Shown here piece by piece: positions 55,102 through 64,000 of a stretch of 64,000 nt of DNA. The translations under genes and the position numbers were made by a program. Origin of the DNA: Caldicellulosiruptor danielii (GTDB lineage: Bacteria > Bacillota > Thermoanaerobacteria > Caldicellulosiruptorales > Caldicellulosiruptoraceae); contig NZ_CP139957.1 of NCBI RefSeq assembly GCF_034343125.1, positions 2,226,001 through 2,290,000 of the forward strand, given 5' to 3'. Position 1 is the first letter of the stretch, and every line of letters begins with the position of its first letter. Under the pieces are notes generated by a model. It was not told where the DNA came from. It saw only the letters and a list, made by a program, of their open reading frames with translations, and made no database searches.

Positions 55102-56262
55102 CTACCTTACCTCCTTAGCAATTTCCTGAAGCACAGCTTTTGTAGCTTCTCCAACATCAAAGTTTCTATATCCTACTTCTAAGAGTGCGAGCTCAAAGCA
55201 CTCGATGGTCTTCAGAAGGTCAAACTCATCAACATATCCCATATGACCAATTCTTATAATCTTTCCTTTTAAAGTAGCCTGCCCTCCTGTTACCATTATA
55301 TCATATTTCTGATTCATTATCTTTCTTACCTTTTCTATATCCACACCCTCTGGTGACTTAATTGCAGTAATAACTGCAGATGAGTATTCTTTCTTGGGCA
55401 GAAGCTCTAAATTGAGCTTTTCAGCTGCAAGTTGGGTAAGATGTGCAAGTCTTGTGTGTCTTTTGAAGTTGTTCTCAAGTCCAAAGTCCAGAATAAGTTT
55501 TAGGCCAACATCAACAGCCCTGATTAAGGTAACTGCAGGTGTGAAGGGAGTGTCTTGGCTCTCTTTTAGAAGGTTGTCCTGATACTTTTTAAAGTCCCAG
55601 TAAAATTTTCTCAGTTGAGACTTTTTGTAAAACTCCCATGCTTTCTCTGATACAGAGACAAAAGCAAGTCCTGGAGGAGACATCAAAGCTTTCTGAGAGC
55701 CTGTAACAACAACGTCAACGCCCCACTCATCAGTCTTCAAATCAATTGCACCAAGTGAGCTTACCGCATCCACAATTAAAATCTTGTCTGTATTTTTAAG
55801 ATACCTTGCAAGCTTTTCAATAGGATTTGTAACACCTGTTGATGTCTCATTGTGTGTTATAAACACGCCTTTTATGTCCTTGTTAGCTTCAATAATTTCA
55901 ATTACCTCATCAATATTTGCAACATCTCCATAAGGATACTTCTTTTCAATTACATTTAGACCAAACGTCTTGCATATATTTATAAATCTATCCCCAAAAA
56001 CACCAACTGAAACAACCAAAACAATGTCGCCTTCAGAAAAGAAATTGACAGCGCTTGCTTCCATTGCACCTGTCCCAGACGCTGCAAATGTAAGCACATT
56101 GTTCTTTGTCTGGAACACCTTCTTCAAGTTTTCATTTACTCTTGAAAAGATTTCACCAAACTCTTTTGTGCGATGGTGAATAATCTGCTGTGACATGGCA
56201 GCAATAACCTCAGGTGGAAGCGGAGTTGGACCAGGTGTCATCAAAAGCTTTGGTTTTCTCAT
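55102..56262 (-). CDS. Class V aminotransferase (serine-pyruvate / phosphoserine type)
   Basis: A 386-residue PLP enzyme. N-terminal motif: LMTPGPTPLPPEVIAAM. The PLP lysine is in TGSQKALMSPPGLAFV near residue 190 and the partner Asp in LIVDAVSSLGAIDL. It resembles the alanine-glyoxylate / serine-pyruvate group that replaces SerC in several thermophiles. Coupling to serA suggests it makes phosphoserine or serine; that is inference from the operon. Confidence 0.9.
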   Translation of the reverse strand: MRKPKLLMTPGPTPLPPEVIAAMSQQIIHHRTKEFGEIFSRVNENLKKVFQTKNNVLTFAASGTGAMEASAVNFFSEGDIVLVVSVGVFGDRFINICKTFGLNVIEKKYPYGDVANIDEVIEIIEANKDIKGVFITHNETSTGVTNPIEKLARYLKNTDKILIVDAVSSLGAIDLKTDEWGVDVVVTGSQKALMSPPGLAFVSVSEKAWEFYKKSQLRKFYWDFKKYQDNLLKESQDTPFTPAVTLIRAVDVGLKLILDFGLENNFKRHTRLAHLTQLAAEKLNLELLPKKEYSSAVITAIKSPEGVDIEKVRKIMNQKYDIMVTGGQATLKGKIIRIGHMGYVDEFDLLKTIECFELALLEVGYRNFDVGEATKAVLQEIAKEVR

Positions 56263-56308
56263 ATCTAAACTCTACCCCTTTCAAGCAATCTCAATGTGTT
56301 TTAAGTTG

Positions 56309-56337
56309 ATTATATCTAATGTATCAGACAATGTCAA
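56309..56337 (-). promoter_or_regulatory. Promoter of the aminotransferase-serA-DUF1015 operon
   Basis: Perfect TTGACA (56337-56332) and TATAAT (56314-56309) with a 17-base spacer. Confidence 0.82.
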
Positions 56338-56435
56338 TAATTTGACAATCTTATTATTATACATTTTATACACATGAAAATAAAATATCTTTGTCTATTT
56401 AAAACAACTCTTCACAGCAAAACTTGTATTATAAA

Positions 56436-56464
56436 CAAAAAGCCGGTAAGACAACCGGCCAAAA
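56436..56464 (-). terminator. Terminator of the CD1247-like gene
   Basis: GCCGGT pairs with ACCGGC around a short loop; the minus strand continues TTTTTG. Confidence 0.85.
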
Positions 56465-56482
56465 CCTTCTTTTGCAGAATCC

Positions 56483-56950
56483 CTATTTATCTTTTTTGTT
56501 CTCGTAGTCCTCTTCTTCATATTCTTCATCGTACTCTTCATCATCAATCTCGCTTTCGAGCTCATCAAGATAAATCACTTCGTTGCAGTTCGGACATTCA
56601 ATCTCGTCTTCGTTTAAGTACTCATCTTCTTCTAAGTAAAATGTCACCTTGCAGTTTGGACAGGTCACTTCTACTAAGTCCTCGTCATCTTCCTCGTCAT
56701 AGTAGTCATCATAGTCCTCATCATAGTTTTCATATACCTCGTCTTCTAACTTTTCCAAATCTTCATCTATTGAGTCTACAACATCTTCAAGCTCTGCCTG
56801 CTTGACATCAAGCTCGTTTATTGCATCTGCAAATTCGTCAAGTACATCAATGATGCTCAGAAGAAGCCTGCCTTCTTTTGAATCCTCATTTATGCCCAGA
56901 CCCTCTGCAAGTCCTCTCAAATACGCAACCTTTTCATATAAATTTTCCAT
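56483..56950 (-). CDS. CD1247-like acidic protein with zinc ribbon
   Basis: A 155-residue protein. Residues 1-65 are a helical domain (MENLYEKVAYLRGLAEGLGI) of the type called CD1247 N-terminal in clostridia. A very acidic run (DEDYDDYYDEEDDED) follows, then two CxxC pairs (TCPNCKVTFYL and ECPNCNEVIYL) forming a probable zinc ribbon, and an acidic tail. The function is unknown. The acidic segments resemble RNA-polymerase delta-type or nucleic-acid-mimic tails, but that is only resemblance. Confidence 0.8.
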   Translation of the reverse strand: MENLYEKVAYLRGLAEGLGINEDSKEGRLLLSIIDVLDEFADAINELDVKQAELEDVVDSIDEDLEKLEDEVYENYDEDYDDYYDEEDDEDLVEVTCPNCKVTFYLEEDEYLNEDEIECPNCNEVIYLDELESEIDDEEYDEEYEEEDYENKKDK

Positions 56951-57053
56951 TAAAGTATCCTCCTACAATACAAAATAACCTTGTCTATACATAATATTTA
57001 CCCATAAAAATCACTTTATACACGCAGCATATAATTGAAAAATGCCAAATTAA

Positions 57054-57611
57054 TTACACCCTTGACAGATACTCCTCTGTTGATGTGTCAATCTTGATTT
57101 TATCGCCAACATTGATGAAAAGCGGAACCTGAATTACAGCACCTGTTTCAACTTTTGCAGGCTTGGTTGCACCTGTCTGAGTATCACCTTTAAAGCCCGG
57201 TTCTGTGTCAATTACCTCAAGTTCAACAAATCTTGGCGGTTCGACACCAAACACGCTACCATTGTGCGAAAGCACAGTCACTGTCATGTTCTCTTTAACA
57301 AATTTCAGAGCATCGCCAACCATCTCTTGACTTAGCGCAATTTGCTCGTATGTCTGTGTGTCCATGAAATAGTAAAGCTCACCGTCATTGTAAAGATACT
57401 GCATCTCTCTTCTTTCAATGTGAGCAAGAGGCATTCTTTCATCAGGTCTGAATGTCTTTTCAATTACAGCACCTGTCTTTATATTTTTAAGTTTTGTTCT
57501 AACAAAAGCTGCGCCCTTGCCTGGTTTTACGTGCAAAAATTCAATTACCTGAAATATTTGACCATCATACTCTATTGTTAATCCTCTTCGAAAATCGCCT
57601 GCCTCAACCAT
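57054..57611 (-). CDS. efp: Elongation factor P
   Basis: A 185-residue factor that rescues ribosomes stalled on proline runs. Domain 1 starts [20 protein letters not shown]; the tip loop that carries the functional Lys is [15 protein letters not shown] near residue 32. Domains II and III end with [20 protein letters not shown]. It lies 68 bases downstream of rng. The modification partner genes are not seen nearby. Confidence 0.96.
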   Translation of the reverse strand: MVEAGDFRRGLTIEYDGQIFQVIEFLHVKPGKGAAFVRTKLKNIKTGAVIEKTFRPDERMPLAHIERREMQYLYNDGELYYFMDTQTYEQIALSQEMVGDALKFVKENMTVTVLSHNGSVFGVEPPRFVELEVIDTEPGFKGDTQTGATKPAKVETGAVIQVPLFINVGDKIKIDTSTEEYLSRV

Positions 57612-57679
57612 CAGCTTCCCTCCGATTTAAAATTTTGCTCTTCTATTTTATCAAAAAAAACATATTTTTTTCAACCAAA

Positions 57680-59395
57680 TTAAAACTCTTTCACATCTTC
57701 TTTGTCAACTTCACACACATCCAAAATCTTTCCTTTTGAAAGTGTTCCATACACCTTCTCAACTTTCGCATAGATGTACTTGCCAACAAGATCAGCTGCA
57801 TCATCAAGCTCAATCTTATTCTGATTCACATACCCAACCGCATTTTTTGGATTGAATCTGTCTTCCTCTTCAACAAAAGCTAAAACCTCGTCCCCCTCAC
57901 AAAGCCATCCACACAGTGCCATGTAATGGTCCTCATCCTTGACTGGGCATATAGTAAACTTATTTATATGAATGTTTGAAGACGCTTTAACATAAATCTT
58001 CTTTTTATACTTTTCTTCAAGCTCTTTTATCCTGTCAATTTCACCCTTTCTTAAAATCTCACATACTTTTGTGTGTATCTCAACAAAGAACTTGTCTTCT
58101 ACCTTGTTTTTGCAATACCACTCAATCTCTTTTAAAACTTTAAATGCAATGCTCTCCGGAGATAAAATCTTGCCTGTGCCCTCACAGTAAGGACAGCTTG
58201 ACTGCATCACGCACGAAAGTCGTTGCCTTACCTTTTTTCTTGTCATCTCAACAAGCCCAAGAGGTGTTATGTCAACAACCACTGTTTTTGTCTTGTCTCT
58301 CCTGAGAGCCTCTTTCAAAGCTTCTAAAACTATCTTCTGATGCTCTGGATTTTTCATGTCGATAAAGTCAATTATAATTATTCCACCAATGTCTCTGAGC
58401 CTCAGCTGCCTTGCAATCTCCTGTGCAGCTTCAAGGTTTGTCTTTAAAATTGTTTCTGCAACATCAGTCTTGCCAACATACTTTCCTGTGTTGACGTCAA
58501 TAACAGTTAAAGCCTCTGTCTCGTCTATTACTATATATCCACCACTTTTTAACCATACTCTTTTAGAGAGAGCTTTTGTTAGCTTTTGTTCTATCTGGAA
58601 ATATTCGAATATATTTGTTGCAAGGTTAAAATACTCAACTTTACTCTTGAGGCTTGGAGCATAAGAGGATAAAAACTCTATTATCTTGTTATATTTTTTC
58701 CTATCATTTATCACAAATCTGTCAACCTGGTTGGTGAACATGTCTCTGACAGCTTTGAACACAAGGTCATAGTCTTTGTAAAGAAGCACAGGTGCGCTCT
58801 GGCAACTCTTCTGTTTTATTTTTTTCCACATATTCTTCAAAAACTCAAGTTCGCTTTTTAAAACCTCTTCGCTTTTACATTCCGCTGCAGTTCTGACAAT
58901 CAGTCCCATTCCTTCTGGTCTTATCCTGCATGCTATCTCTTTGAGTCTTACTCTTTCCTCCTCACTCTCAATTCTCTTTGAAACGCCAACATATTCTGTG
59001 CTCGGCAAAAGAACCAGGTATCTTCCCGGCAATGTTATATTTGTGGTAACCCTCGGTCCTTTCTGGTCATACCCTTCCTTTATTACCTGTACAACTATCT
59101 CCTGACCACACCTCAAGGCAAGTGGGTTTGTTTTTATCTCGTAATACTCGTCAGTATCACCAAACTCAAGCCTGTTCACATCTCCAAGGTACAAAAAAGC
59201 GTTTTTCTCCTGACCAATATTGACAAAAGCAGCATCCATGCCAGGCAGGATGTTTTCAACAACGCCTTTGTAGATATTTCCTACTATACTTTGGTTGTCT
59301 TCCCTCTCGATATAAATCTCGACAAGTTCTTTGTCTTCCAAAACAGCAACCCGGGTTTGGTTAAAACTTACATCCACTATAATCTCACTTTGCAT
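57680..59395 (-). CDS. rng: Ribonuclease G/E
   Basis: A 571-residue endonuclease. The N-terminal S1 domain is seen in VGNIYKGVVENILPGMDAAF. The metal-binding catalytic residues are in IIIDFIDMKN and VVDITPLGLVEMTRKK. The zinc-link for dimerisation is CPYCEGTG. It processes rRNA and mRNA. Its ATG overlaps the previous stop by one base, forming a tight three-gene unit with the two radical-SAM-associated genes. Confidence 0.95.
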   Translation of the reverse strand: MQSEIIVDVSFNQTRVAVLEDKELVEIYIEREDNQSIVGNIYKGVVENILPGMDAAFVNIGQEKNAFLYLGDVNRLEFGDTDEYYEIKTNPLALRCGQEIVVQVIKEGYDQKGPRVTTNITLPGRYLVLLPSTEYVGVSKRIESEEERVRLKEIACRIRPEGMGLIVRTAAECKSEEVLKSELEFLKNMWKKIKQKSCQSAPVLLYKDYDLVFKAVRDMFTNQVDRFVINDRKKYNKIIEFLSSYAPSLKSKVEYFNLATNIFEYFQIEQKLTKALSKRVWLKSGGYIVIDETEALTVIDVNTGKYVGKTDVAETILKTNLEAAQEIARQLRLRDIGGIIIIDFIDMKNPEHQKIVLEALKEALRRDKTKTVVVDITPLGLVEMTRKKVRQRLSCVMQSSCPYCEGTGKILSPESIAFKVLKEIEWYCKNKVEDKFFVEIHTKVCEILRKGEIDRIKELEEKYKKKIYVKASSNIHINKFTICPVKDEDHYMALCGWLCEGDEVLAFVEEEDRFNPKNAVGYVNQNKIELDDAADLVGKYIYAKVEKVYGTLSKGKILDVCEVDKEDVKEF

Positions 59396-60030
59396 TATAT
59401 CACCCTTTTATAGTTAACTTTTACCCTTTCAACCCTCACAATCCTACACTCAATATTATACTCCTGAGAAAATTCTCTTAATATATCTTCTGGTTTTATA
59501 TAACTTCCATTCACAACATTTATATGAAAACTTATTTTTATATCCCCATCCACTTTTTCGCATTCATAGCTCAAAAGAAAATCAAAAATCTTTTTGACTG
59601 TGACCTTTCCTTCCTTCTCCTTTTTTATAGTTGGACTTTTTTTCATGAACTCATCAAAATACTTGCAAAATTCTTCCTTAGCTTCAACAAAACATTGATA
59701 ATACATATCTCTTACTTGTATTTTATCAGTAGCTAACTCAACTTTCAACACTTTTAATCCTTCAGGCAAGATTCTGTTGAAATTTTCAATAATATCCTCG
59801 CCAAGTTCCTGCTCGCATTCAACCTCAAATATCTCTTCTTCAGAACAAAGTCCTACCGGCATTGGAAGAATAAAAACTATCTTTGGATGAGGGTTGAATC
59901 CCTGTGTGAACTTAAGCTTTATATCCAACCTTCTGAATAATCTTTCAAAAAGTCTTGTCATGTCAAGATGGGATATAAACGCTGAAGGAAAATCACGCGA
60001 AAAGTAAAACCTGTACCTATTTGCCAACAC
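59395..60030 (-). CDS. DUF2344 / TIGR03936-type radical-SAM-associated protein
   Basis: A 211-residue protein starting MLANRYRFYFSRDFPSAFIS, with the family segment KFTQGFNPHPKIVFILPMPV near residue 40. It is normally found either fused to or beside the B12-binding radical SAM protein encoded just upstream, with which it overlaps by 14 bases. The pair is regularly linked to rng. Its function is not established; a tRNA- or RNA-modification role is often guessed. Confidence 0.9.
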   Translation of the reverse strand: MLANRYRFYFSRDFPSAFISHLDMTRLFERLFRRLDIKLKFTQGFNPHPKIVFILPMPVGLCSEEEIFEVECEQELGEDIIENFNRILPEGLKVLKVELATDKIQVRDMYYQCFVEAKEEFCKYFDEFMKKSPTIKKEKEGKVTVKKIFDFLLSYECEKVDGDIKISFHINVVNGSYIKPEDILREFSQEYNIECRIVRVERVKVNYKRVI

Positions 60031-61858
60031 AAATTCCCCCTCGAAAAGAAGCTACGCCGCAACCTGTGCATTTTTCAAAACACGAACTTGTGGTTTTTGC
60101 TTCATATGCCAAAAGACATTCTTTCTTCAAAAACTCTTTAGTCACACCTGTGTCAATAATGTCCCATGGTAAAATCTCGTCAAAACTTCTTTTTCGATCA
60201 GAGTAAAACCTCCAGTCGACATTTTCTTGTTTAAATGCATTTTCCCACTTTGAAAAGTCAAAAAACTCGCCCCATTCATCAAACTGACAGCCAAGCTCAA
60301 CTGCTTTTTTAATTACCCTTGAAAGTCTTCTGTCTCCCCGCGAAAGTACCGCTTCAAGCTTGCTAAGATAAAAGTCATGCCAGCTATACTCAACATCCTT
60401 TACCTTTTTGAGATTCTCCTTCAAAAGTTGCATCTTTCTTTGCATATTTTCAATGCTATCCTGCGCCTCCCACTGGAAGGGCGTGTGTGGTTTGGGCACA
60501 AAAAAGGATGTGGACACTGTTATTCTGATTCTCTTTTTGAACTTAAGCTCTTTGTAAATCTCCCTTATATTTTTTGCTATTGTATATATCCCGAGAACAT
60601 CTTCATCTTCTTCAAGAGGAAGGCCAAGCATGAAATAAAGTTTTATATTCTGAAACCCTCTTTCAAACGCAAGTCTGACTGTAGAGTATATATCTTCTTC
60701 TTTTATATTTTTGTTTATAACATCTCTGAGCCTCTGCGTTCCCGCCTCGGGAGCAAATGTCAGTGTAGGTTTTCTTATCTTTTCAACCTCTTTTAAAAGG
60801 TCTAAAGAGGTTGAGTCAAGTCTCAAAGACGGAAGAGAAATGTTTATCTTTTTGTTCTCTGCAAATTTCAAGATTTCCCTTGCAAGCTCATCTATATTCG
60901 GATAATCGCTTGTGCTTAGGGACACAAGCGATATTTCATTGCAACCACAATTTTCAACAAGTTCCTTTGCATACTGCAAAACCTTTTTGCTACTTCTGAA
61001 CCTGACCGGTCTGTATATCACCCCTGCCTGGCAAAACCTGCATCCTCTTGCGCATCCCCTGAAAATTTCCAATGTTATTCTGTCATGTACAACTTCTATA
61101 AGAGGGGTTATCATCTTTGTTGGAAAATAGCTTGTATCTAAATCTTTCACAATTCTCTTTCTCACCTTTGGCGGAACATTTTCTGATACAGGTGATATAG
61201 ATTTTATTGTTCCATTGGGGTTATACTCTACATTGTAAAGTAAAGGAACGTAACATCCTTCAATACCTGCACATTCATATAAGAACTCTTCTTTTGTCAT
61301 GCAGGAAAATTTGTATTTTTTATAAAGGTCAATAATCTCCAAAATGACCTCTTCACCCTCACCAATCACAAACACATCCACAAACTCCCAAAGCGGTTCT
61401 GGATTATACGTGCATGGACCTCCTGCAATCACAATTGGCATACCTTTTCCCCTTTTTTGACTTTCAAGGGGAAGATTTGATAGTTCAAGCATTTTAAGCA
61501 CATTTGTATAGCTCATTTCATATGAGAGCGAAAAACCTATTATGTCAAACTGGTAAAGCTCAGTAAATGTCTCAAGCGAAAAAAGCTTTATTCCCTCTTT
61601 TTGCATCTTCTGTTGCATATCAACCCATGGCATAAAAGCTCTTTCGCAGTAAACATCTTCTCTTTCGTTCAAAAGATGATACAAAATCTTAAGTCCCAAG
61701 TTAGACATGCCAATCTCATAGATGTCTGGAAAGCAGAATGCAAACCTAACATCCACCTTTTCAGGGTCTTTTTTTACCATGTTTATCTCGTTTCCAATGT
61801 ATCTTCCCGGTTTTTCAACATCATAGAGCAGTTTAAATACCTTGTCCTTTACAACCAC
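60017..61858 (-). CDS. B12-binding-domain radical SAM protein (TIGR03960 type)
   Basis: A 613-residue protein. A B12-binding-like N-terminal domain has FPDIYEIGMSNLGLKILYHL near residue 44. The radical-SAM cluster cysteines are in FRGCARGCRFCQAGVIYRPV near residue 275. A cysteine-rich tail (SSCFEKCTGCGVASFRGGIC) may hold a second cluster. It forms an operon with the DUF2344 partner and rng. The substrate is unknown. Confidence 0.92.
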   Translation of the reverse strand: MVVKDKVFKLLYDVEKPGRYIGNEINMVKKDPEKVDVRFAFCFPDIYEIGMSNLGLKILYHLLNEREDVYCERAFMPWVDMQQKMQKEGIKLFSLETFTELYQFDIIGFSLSYEMSYTNVLKMLELSNLPLESQKRGKGMPIVIAGGPCTYNPEPLWEFVDVFVIGEGEEVILEIIDLYKKYKFSCMTKEEFLYECAGIEGCYVPLLYNVEYNPNGTIKSISPVSENVPPKVRKRIVKDLDTSYFPTKMITPLIEVVHDRITLEIFRGCARGCRFCQAGVIYRPVRFRSSKKVLQYAKELVENCGCNEISLVSLSTSDYPNIDELAREILKFAENKKINISLPSLRLDSTSLDLLKEVEKIRKPTLTFAPEAGTQRLRDVINKNIKEEDIYSTVRLAFERGFQNIKLYFMLGLPLEEDEDVLGIYTIAKNIREIYKELKFKKRIRITVSTSFFVPKPHTPFQWEAQDSIENMQRKMQLLKENLKKVKDVEYSWHDFYLSKLEAVLSRGDRRLSRVIKKAVELGCQFDEWGEFFDFSKWENAFKQENVDWRFYSDRKRSFDEILPWDIIDTGVTKEFLKKECLLAYEAKTTSSCFEKCTGCGVASFRGGICVGK

Positions 61859-61881
61859 TTCTGTTTTTCACCTCTTTTTGC

Positions 61882-61916
61882 AAAAAATATAATAAGCTAC
61901 AGGCTACCCTGTAGCT
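61882..61916 (-). terminator. Terminator-like hairpin after the DegV gene
   Basis: AGCTACAGG pairs with CCTGTAGCT around CTAC; the minus strand continues TTATTATATTTTTT. Confidence 0.65.
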
Positions 61917-61942
61917 GAAAAATTTTAAAACCTCAAATTTTA

Positions 61943-62785
61943 TTATTCCTCAAAGAATATAAATGCAACCGTGCCAGGTCCGACATATGTACCAATAACA
62001 CTTCCAATTTGAGTAACAATAAGTTCGCCCGGTTTGAGTTCTTTATTTATCATCTCTATATAATCTACAGCTTCATCTAAAACACCTGCATAGCAAAATC
62101 CACAAACCTGACCTTTGAGGTCAAGCCCTTTGTTCTTGACCTCTTCTATTATTCTCGGTAATGCTCTTTTCATACCTCTTACCTTATCCAAAGGTTCAAC
62201 AACTCCATCTACAATATGAAGAATAGGTTTAATATTCAAGATACTTCCTATGGTAGCCTTTGCAGGCGAAATTCTGCCACCTTTCTTGAGATATTCAAGG
62301 GTCTCAACAGCAAAAAGATGTCTTATAGTAGCTGTCTTTTTTGTAATTCTCTCTGCTATCTCTTTTGCGCTCTTACCTTCATCTGCTAACCTTTTTGCTA
62401 AAATTGCCAAAATTCCAGTTCCAATTGACGCTGATTTACCATCAACAACAAAAATCTTGCTGCTGTCAAGCATATCCCTCGCCAAACATGCAGAATTAAA
62501 TGTCCCTGACAGCTTTGATGAAAGATGGATTGATACAACCTCGTTACCATTCTCAATCTCTTCTTTGAACACATTCACAAAATCTTCAGGGCTTGGCTGA
62601 GAAGTTCGCGGGAGCTCAGTCGATTGAGAAAGCTTTTGGTAAAAAGTTACAGGGTCAAGCTCAGCCCAGTCCTTGTACACCTCTTCTCCAAAATACACGT
62701 TCAGCGGTACCATTTTGATACCAAACCTCTTGAGCATCTGAGGACTCAAATCGCAGGTTGAGTCTGTAACTATCGTGACACCCAT
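61943..62785 (-). CDS. DegV-family fatty-acid-binding protein
   Basis: About 280 residues. It starts MGVTIVTDSTCDLSPQMLKR and carries PRTSQPSPEDF and SIHLSSKLSGTFNSA, the fatty-acid-contact motifs of DegV/FakB proteins. FakB proteins present fatty acids to the kinase FakA, but no fakA gene is nearby. ATG 62785 follows AAAGGAGG; a longer frame to 62812 is less likely. Confidence 0.92.
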   Translation of the reverse strand: MGVTIVTDSTCDLSPQMLKRFGIKMVPLNVYFGEEVYKDWAELDPVTFYQKLSQSTELPRTSQPSPEDFVNVFKEEIENGNEVVSIHLSSKLSGTFNSACLARDMLDSSKIFVVDGKSASIGTGILAILAKRLADEGKSAKEIAERITKKTATIRHLFAVETLEYLKKGGRISPAKATIGSILNIKPILHIVDGVVEPLDKVRGMKRALPRIIEEVKNKGLDLKGQVCGFCYAGVLDEAVDYIEMINKELKPGELIVTQIGSVIGTYVGPGTVAFIFFEE

Positions 62786-62814
62786 CCACAAAATCCTCCT
62801 TTTGTTTTCCAATA

Positions 62815-63279
62815 CTATATCAAGTTTGGAAAACCAAGCTGTCTTAGTGCCTCGTAAAGAACAATAGCAACCGAATTTGAAAGATTTAAAGACCTCACAT
62901 CGCTTATCATAGGTATTCTGTATGTCCTGTGTATGTTCTGTTCAATCAACCACTGAGGAAGACCGGCTGTCTCTTTTCCGAACATAAGATAACAGTTGTC
63001 TTCATAAGGTGCCTGGGTATAATATTGTTTGCCTTTGGTAGAAAAATAGAAAATATTTGCTCCTCTGTTCTTTTCAAAAAAGTCGTTTAAATCTTTATAT
63101 ATTTTTACGTCTAAATACTGCCAGTAGTCAAGACCTGCCCTTTTTAAGTACTTGTCTTCCAAGGAAAAACCCAGAGGTTCTATTAAATGGAGCTTGCTTC
63201 CTGTGCAAGCGCATGTTCTTGCAATATTTCCTGTATTGTATGGAATTTCAGGTTCATGAAGTACTATGTTTATTGGCAT
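62815..63279 (-). CDS. trmL: tRNA (cytidine(34)-2'-O)-methyltransferase
   Basis: A 154-residue SPOUT methyltransferase. It starts MPINIVLHEPEIPYNTGNIA, with motif 2 FGKETAGLPQWLIE and motif 3 IPMISDVRSLNLSNSVAIVL forming the knotted SAM site. It methylates the wobble position of leucine tRNAs. It is in a run with the DegV and CheX genes. Confidence 0.93.
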   Translation of the reverse strand: MPINIVLHEPEIPYNTGNIARTCACTGSKLHLIEPLGFSLEDKYLKRAGLDYWQYLDVKIYKDLNDFFEKNRGANIFYFSTKGKQYYTQAPYEDNCYLMFGKETAGLPQWLIEQNIHRTYRIPMISDVRSLNLSNSVAIVLYEALRQLGFPNLI

Positions 63280-63309
63280 GCTGTGTTGAACAAATCCCCC
63301 TTTTTCTAT

Positions 63310-63792
63310 TTAGTTTTCCATGAACGCAACATCCATATCAATTTTATCACCGTTGTCAAGCAAAAGTGGCACACATATATTTATCATCTTTGATGTACTG
63401 AGGACCATGTTCTCGCCCATTAAAATTGAAGGGGGTGTTATCTCAACCTTTAGTCCTTTTTGCGAAAACAGTGTTGAGGTATTTCCCATAATCATGTTTG
63501 CCATCTCGCCTATAGCACTTTTTGCAATCTCATCAAATTCTGATACAGGAAAACCTCCCATCATCATTGACGCAATGTTTTTTGCCGTTTCAATTGACAT
63601 GCAAAAGTTGACCTGCCCCTTAAGATTTCCTGTCATACCAATTATAACAACAACTTGGTCAACTCGATATGTCGGCTCTTTAATGTATACCTTTCCAAGC
63701 TTAAAATCAATGTTTGCTACCTGTTTTAATACCTGCTGACTTGCCTGGATAAAAGGATTGATATACTCAACATTTACACTTGCCATTGCCAT
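63310..63792 (-). CDS. CheX-like (CheC family) phosphatase
   Basis: About 160 residues. Family text: YINPFIQASQQVLKQVANID at the N terminus, and the active-site helix with Glu and Asn in EIAKSAIGEMANMIMGNTST (ExxxN pattern) near residue 100. CheX removes phosphate from CheY-like receivers. ATG 63792 follows AGGGTGA. No cheY is adjacent; the receiver-domain proteins at 31-35 kb are possible targets. Confidence 0.88.
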   Translation of the reverse strand: MAMASVNVEYINPFIQASQQVLKQVANIDFKLGKVYIKEPTYRVDQVVVIIGMTGNLKGQVNFCMSIETAKNIASMMMGGFPVSEFDEIAKSAIGEMANMIMGNTSTLFSQKGLKVEITPPSILMGENMVLSTSKMINICVPLLLDNGDKIDMDVAFMEN

Positions 63793-63847
63793 TTGCCTTG
63801 TCACCCTGCCGCTTTATTTGGCAGAATACAAGACTTTCCCCCTTTCA

Positions 63848-64000
63848 TCACCTTAGTATTTTTTCAAACAAAAATGACCTTTTAATTTTTATAGCCTTTG
63901 CAGGACAAAGTTCGTGACAGCAGTAACACCTGATACATTTCTTTAAATCTACATATGCTTTTCTGCTCTTCATCTCAATAGCCTGAGCAGGACAAGCGTT
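63848..64000 (-). CDS. C-terminal end of a 4Fe-4S (2x) protein, possibly DUF362 type (starts beyond the window)
   Basis: Fifty codons before the TGA at 63848. The end reads NACPAQAIEMKSRKAYVDLK and then CIRCYCCHELCPAKAI, a ferredoxin-type CxxCxxCxxxCP cluster motif, followed by a short basic tail. In clostridia this ending is typical of DUF362-ferredoxin fusion proteins. The start lies beyond base 64000, so the identity rests on the tail alone. Confidence 0.7.
   Translation of the reverse strand, partial: NACPAQAIEMKSRKAYVDLKKCIRCYCCHELCPAKAIKIKRSFLFEKILR

Overview
The window is a low-GC, A/T-rich bacterial chromosome segment, and almost every gene lies on the minus strand. Firmicute features (long-form HPF, EF-P next to RNase G, the rpsF-ssb-rpsR trio, strong AGGAGG ribosome sites), many carbohydrate-active enzymes and the style of the proteins suggest a thermophilic plant-biomass degrader such as Caldicellulosiruptor. 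That placement is inference from recognition, not from a database search. I saw no rRNA, tRNA or CRISPR array.

Region 1 (1-25.6 kb) is an accessory region built around pectin/rhamnogalacturonan use and insertion sequences. It opens with the start of a secreted PL11-type rhamnogalacturonan lyase, followed by a decayed IS1182-type element and a decayed IS256-type element. Next comes one long minus-strand cluster: a sugar ABC transporter (binding protein, two permeases), a PreA-like flavin/iron-sulfur protein, a fumarate-reductase-like flavoprotein, a zinc alcohol dehydrogenase and a Gfo/Idh oxidoreductase. Upstream of it lie a GH2 beta-glucuronidase-type enzyme, a YetA/PL26-type exo-rhamnogalacturonan lyase, a second (Lpl-type) sugar ABC transporter, a broken rve-type insertion sequence and a GH106-like glycosidase. 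The two transporter operons start from nearly identical promoters, so they are probably co-regulated. A likely flow is extracellular lyase cleavage, oligosaccharide import, exolytic and glycosidic breakdown inside the cell, then redox conversion of a released product.

Region 2 (25.7-35 kb) holds rpsF-ssb-rpsR, an iron-sulfur aldo/keto reductase, leuCDB, and a signalling cluster (two receiver-domain proteins, a REC-histidine kinase and CheW). Region 3 (35-46 kb) is housekeeping: prfB with its programmed frameshift, secA, hpf, a cluster of DnaA boxes, a DUF362 protein, dnaX, rnr, an HD hydrolase, secG and a small unannotated-type ORF. Region 4 (46-64 kb) holds dapF, a UPF0210 protein with its ACT-domain partner, a PfkB sugar kinase, Fic, speD, a HAD phosphatase, a DUF1015-serA-aminotransferase operon, a CD1247-like acidic protein, efp, rng with two radical-SAM-associated genes, DegV, trmL, CheX and the end of a 4Fe-4S protein.

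Several genes that should be intact (secA, a UPF0210 gene, a histidine kinase) are each broken by exactly one missing A in an A-run. Homopolymer undercalling in the assembly is the simplest explanation, and those genes are annotated here as full-length with a frameshift.
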